The notes under the pieces are model-generated. The model worked only from the letters and a program-made list of their open reading frames with translations, was not told where the DNA came from and ran no database searches. From positions 52,004,478-52,068,477 of the forward strand of contig CM026426.1 of NCBI GenBank assembly GCA_014871385.1: DNA of 64,000 nt. The letters run 5' to 3'. This DNA is from Ceratodon purpureus (lineage: Eukaryota; Streptophyta; Bryopsida; Pseudoditrichales; Ditrichaceae). Of this stretch, positions 59,836 to 64,000 are shown one piece after another. Each line of letters opens with the position of its first letter. The stretch's first letter is position 1. The position numbers and the translations under genes were made by a program.

Positions 59836-60445
59836 GTAGGTGAATTGTTATCTCCTCAGAACCCTTAACCTTGCCCTCAGTTTGATGTTTTCATAATAAT
59901 AGATTGCGTTTGCTGTATGTGGTGCGCAGCATTTTAATGGCTCATGCTGTGTTCGTTCTGATTCTTAGAAGGATGAGTCCTTGCTTTTGACATGCACTCT
60001 TCCGTTTTGAACCCTAAACATCATACCATCTGATCCTGTTTTTCTCTTTTCTCCAGAACTTGCAGGCATCTTCGATATACTTCTACGAGTTTACTTTTTG
60101 CTGCTATTCAACTCAGATATGGAATGGGGACTCCAGGAGTAGTTAGCAGGACCGTTAGATTATACAATATTTAGAAACCATAGATGTGAAAAGAGATGAC
60201 TTTCATCTTTTGGTAACTTTTGCTGATGGTATTCCCCGTGTGGATTGTAAACAATTTTTGGAATGGAATGCCTTCAAAACAGGGTTCTTCTAGACGAAAA
60301 CCAGTGTTTCATCTGATGCTTTCATATTTGTATATTTCGTATTCTAATATGTCCATGCTAACTAGTAAATGTAGTAGTAAATTTCGTTTGAATCTATGAA
60401 TTATGAATTTTGTATTTTAAAATTATGCAAATGAAGCAAGAATTC
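59836..60445. other. Inner spacer of the inverted-repeat unit
   Basis: Mixed composition, no second ORF of note. Could be the 3' untranslated region of the 111-aa ORF. Confidence 0.4.
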
Positions 60446-60875
60446 CAGTTTCTTATTAGAATGTAATAAAATTGTAAGAATATTAGTCAAGGTAGAACGT
60501 GAATGAATTGATTAAGATTATTGTAATATACATGCCAATCATACAAGGCATACCATGGTTTAAATATTCGCTTCTCATGAATAAATATAAAAAACCCTAA
60601 ACCTTCTAAACAATATAAAGAATTTGCCATAATAAATGAATTGAATTCTAAAATTAAATACTATTATTTTTAACAATGTACTTCATATATATACTTGAAT
60701 ATACTTATATATCATTTTAAGATTTGTATATACTTGAATATAGATTATAATTCTAGTATTATAATCATTAATTAAATATAAAATTATAAATGAATATATT
60801 AGTATCTTAGTATACTATACTATATTATTATATTCTAAATAAATTATGATACTAACATATACCTTAAGAATATGA
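60446..60875 (-). repeat. Right arm of the long inverted repeat
   Basis: Mirror of 58690-59115 (TTATTAGAATGTAATAAAAT, then AAGGCATACCATGGTTTAAA, then TTTTTAACAATGTACTT). The outer part also resembles 62030-62170, which belongs to the direct repeats to the right. Confidence 0.7.
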
Positions 60876-62885
60876 TGACAACATTTATGTAAATGTGTTT
60901 CCAATTCGAGTATATGAAATTCATTTTCATTGCGAATAGTGTATCCACATTTGATGCTTTAGTCAAATGATTACAAATTATTATTACATAAAATAAAAAT
61001 GTACATTTCATCCTTTACAATTGTTCATAATTTGTCCACTTCGAAGCTCGAAATTGTGTTATTTTTCAAAAGTTCCGAAATTGCGTTCAATTTATTTTGA
61101 ATAGAATTTTAATTTATAAACCCTATTTGTTTATTTTGTATTATAATATTTCCATATTTTCCTGTAAATTTAGTAACGGGGAGGCTGAAAGCTAATAAAG
61201 ACAATAAAAAAACATACTTCTCTATCTTTCATTCATAGAAATTCAGAAATCCAAATCTAATGTACATTCATAAATTTATATGAATCCAAATATAATCAAA
61301 ATGCAATACCAACTTCACTTAATGCAAGCATGTTTTGAACCATTGTAAAAAATTACCAATGCTTTTCATTTGAATAAAAAAAAATGAGTTCCCTATCCTG
61401 TTTAGTTTTCATTGGAACTCACATTGGGTTGGCAACCTCAACCCCATTCACAGTACACATTAAGGGACATGGTTCTCCAACTCCATGTGAGTTATTGGAG
61501 CCATCATGGTGAATTCTTCTTAAGGTAAAAAAGAGCAGGTTTACCAAACCTTATGGGGTTAACAATATGGAGACTGAACCGCACTATCTATCTTTAAAGT
61601 AACTTCCTATAAATAGTTATTCACTTCCTTACTACCCGTATCAGGTTAATACAAATAAAATACAAAAAGGGACAGTAATATTTAATTCGCAATTCTTACA
61701 AATATTGATATTACCAATCAGTGATTCTGATATAACTAAAATTATTATTCCATAATGAAAAGTATATTTTTAAATTGCAGTATCTATGTACATGCTTGTA
61801 TATGAATTCTGAATTACCAAAATCTTCAAAATTGCATGGAAATAATTTGGAATAGAATTCTAATTCATAATTAAACTTACAAGTTGTAGAAGAATAATAT
61901 GATGATAACATTTGCGTAAATATGTTCCCAATTATAGTATAGTAAATAAATTTTCATTGCTAATAGTGTATTTATATTTGATGCATTCGTAATATAATTA
62001 CAAAACTATTTCGAATATATTTGTATATCATTTTTAAATTTGAGTATACTTGAATATAGATTATTATTCTCGTTTCATAATGAATAAATAAAAATAAATT
62101 TGTAAAAGAATATATTAGTACCTTAGTATACTATACTATATTATTATATTATAATTAAATTATGTTCCTAACATGTACTTTAGGAATATGATGATTATAT
62201 TTAGGTAAATATGTTTCCAATTTGCGTATATGAAATTCATTATCATTGCAAGTAGTGTATTTGAATTTGATGCTTAGGCAAATAACTACAAATTATTATT
62301 ACAAAATTGGAAGAAGCATTATTGAATTGATTAAAATTTAGTTACTTCAAAAAGATCAAAAATCAAAATCTAATGTAGATTCATAAATGTATATAAATGC
62401 AAATACAATCAAAACACTAAACCAACTTCACATAATGCAAGCATGTTGTGTAGCATTGTAAAATATTACCAATACATTTCATCAGAACCCTGAAAAAACG
62501 AGTTCCCTATCCTGTTTAGGTTTCATTGAAACTCACACTGGGTTGGTAACCTCAGCCCCATTCATAGTACACATTAAGGGTCATGGTTCCCCAATCTCAT
62601 GTGAGTTATTGGAGCCATCGTGGTGAATTCTTCTTAAGGTAAGAAAGAGCAGGTTTACCAAACCACATGGGATTAACAATATGGAGAGTGAACCGCACTA
62701 TCTATCTTTAAAGTAACTTCTTAAACAAAAGTTATTTTCACTTTCTCACTACCCGAATCAGGTAAACACAAGTAAAATGAGAAAATGGACAGTAATATTT
62801 ATCTCGCAATTCTTACAAATATTGATATTACCATTTGGTGATTCTGATATAACTGAAATTAATATTCCATAATGAAAATTATTGA
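60870..62885 (+). repeat. Direct repeats of about 1.1 kb in AT-rich DNA
   Basis: Blocks recur about 1,115 bases apart: GAGTTCCCTATCCTGTTTAG (61385 and 62500), GTGAATTCTTCTTAAGGTAA (61511 and 62623), CCGCACTATCTATCTTTAAA (61579 and 62694) and GTGATTCTGATATAACT (61721 and 62839). A further AATATGATGA...TATGTTCCCAATT segment appears at about 60870, 61895 and 62185. By eye about 85-90% identical, i.e. an older tandem duplication. Confidence 0.8.
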
Positions 62886-62944
62886 CTACTGTACACACCA
62901 ACAATTACCGAATTTCGATTTCGAAGCATTCTAAATTAAATTTA

Positions 62945-63483
62945 CAAAGAGCCCCGCGGTGAAGGGCCACACGCTTTGGCGGCGCGGTCACAGGACCGTG
63001 CGAGGGGGCGGAACTGTTCCCCACCGCGACCGCGTCCACGAAGTATTCTCTTCTCTTCTCTCTCTGTCTGTGTGTGTCTTGCGCTTGTTTTCTGGTGGTG
63101 GCGGGAATGTTTGTTCGTTGTGGCGCGCTCTTCTTGTGTACTGCTGTGCGATACCCTGCCACTGTAGTGTTAGCCGCGAAGTGTTTTGTTTCTCTTGTTC
63201 CTTTGTTGTGTTTCCTACGTTCTGTTTGCATTGTTTTGTAGGTTTGAGAGGGTAAGAAGCTGGGTTTTAGGTTTTGGGGTTTCTTGATTCCGTGCCGCAT
63301 GCGTTTGTTCTCGATAAGGGTTTCAGCAGTTTCTGGGGAATACTTCGTGGGTTTGGTTTAGGACACTGTTTAGGGTTTAGGTTATACACTTAGTTGTTCA
63401 TAGTAGTGCCGCATTGACAATCGCGGAGTGAAGTGGAGGTTGCGGAAGTTTACGAAGCAGGGTTTTCTTCACAGGGTTTCCAG
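62945..63483 (+). promoter_or_regulatory. Likely promoter and leader of a host gene beginning at the right edge
   Basis: Composition switches sharply from AT-rich to GC-rich at 62950. A CT-rich tract (TCTCTTCTCTTCTCTCTCTG, ~63045-63070) is typical near plant transcription starts, followed by a leader with GGGTTTAGGTT words. It ends at CAG|GTAAGTC, a strong 5' splice site (intron from 63484). No convincing ATG-initiated frame lies before it, so it is probably 5' untranslated. Confidence 0.5.
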
Positions 63484-64000
63484 GTAAGTCGTCGTCTTCC
63501 TTCTCTTCTATCAGTTTGCGTGCGGTTTTTTTTAAAACAGTTCTGTCAATATGCGAAGCTCTGTATTGTTTTTGTTAGTTGTGGTTGGAAATGTGGATTT
63601 TTTGATTTAAACTCTTGTCATGGATTCGTGTCGTTGATTTCAACTACCTGTCTTTACAAAGAATATGCACAGAAGTTCTGTTTGAGTTCAATTTGCGGAA
63701 TTGAATTGAAGCTATGAATGTTCTATAATTCACTGTAATTGTTACCATTGTGTACTTTGAATTTCTTGTTTTATTCGATTTGTAGGTCAAACAACATGCA
63801 TTTCAGGAATTCTGAAAAACTAATACGAGTATTCCTGCATTATTATCATTGCTGTGTGTCGGAATTGATAGGTTCTACTGATTTGAGGACTAATTGTTAG
63901 TTTAATTGATGTCGAGGTTGTAGTTATGTTGATAACAGTTTTTGCTACGTTGCATTGATGTTGGCGCGATTGTTTTGAGCCATATGTTTATGTGTTTTGG
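63484..64000 (+). other. Probable leader intron, continuing past the window
   Basis: T-rich sequence after the GTAAGTC donor with no supported exon before the window ends. The ORF at 63433-63717 crosses the donor and is unlikely to be real. Confidence 0.45.

Noticed and set aside
63433-63717. 94-codon ORF at the right edge
   Set aside because: Has no ATG start near its beginning and crosses a strong splice donor at 63484, so most of it is probably intron.

Overview
The window looks like nuclear DNA of a green plant, probably a seedless land plant or a close streptophyte alga. The reasons are GT-AG introns of about 100-900 bases, scattered TTTAGGG-type motifs, plant-like hAT transposase remnants, and protein families (a DUF7869-like protein, and a RING-like protein ending in a W-x2-S-W-G-F motif) that I associate with ferns, mosses and liverworts. 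The species cannot be fixed from sequence alone. Nearly everything recognisable is mobile DNA or genes that look mobile-element associated. I saw no rRNA, tRNA or CRISPR.

Left part (1-20 kb): a three-exon minus-strand gene with a coiled coil and two RING-like zinc motifs (1.1-4.2 kb); poorly informative sequence to 8 kb; fossil gag-like elements of an LTR-like family (8.1-10.5 kb and 17.2-18.8 kb); and between them a large minus-strand DNA transposase of an unassigned DDE-like family (12.0-16.5 kb) with a small three-exon companion gene just downstream (11.0-11.7 kb). A hAT C-terminal fragment with an internal 155-bp duplication follows (18.8-19.5 kb).

Middle (20-37 kb): a 1.3-kb stretch with about 18 copies of a GTCWAATTGAC-like motif leads into an unrecognised plus-strand gene interrupted by several TAG codons (21.9-23.2 kb). 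Then come a fossil gag-like coiled-coil ORF (24.1-26.2 kb), a second decayed DNA transposase (27.7-30.8 kb), a Tourist-like MITE (31.1-31.8 kb), a hAT fragment (32.5-32.9 kb) and another fossil gag-like ORF (33.7-36.2 kb).

Right part (36.9-64 kb): a minus-strand gene with at least ten exons (46.5 to 36.9 kb) that couples a ParB/sulfiredoxin-like motif with a degenerate DNA N4/N6-methyltransferase domain. It carries a solo LTR-like insertion in one intron and a palindromic tandem array in another. Immediately upstream lies a 3.6-kb LTR-like element with a gag-like ORF and a perfect 5-bp target duplication, then a divergent plus-strand gene of unknown function split by a related LTR fragment (50.4-53.0 kb). 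A nearly intact DUF7869-like transposon gene (54.3-56.8 kb) is flanked on both sides by palindromic repeats. The last 6 kb is very AT-rich, with long inverted and direct repeats around a 111-aa ORF, and ends in what looks like the promoter and leader of a host gene (63.0 kb onward).

A recurring feature of the DNA transposons and host-like genes is long coding frames interrupted by single stop codons, each explainable by a C-to-T change (CAG to TAG, CGA to TGA), with few frameshifts. Methylation-driven decay is the likeliest cause. Glutamine reassignment of TAG/TAA was considered and rejected.
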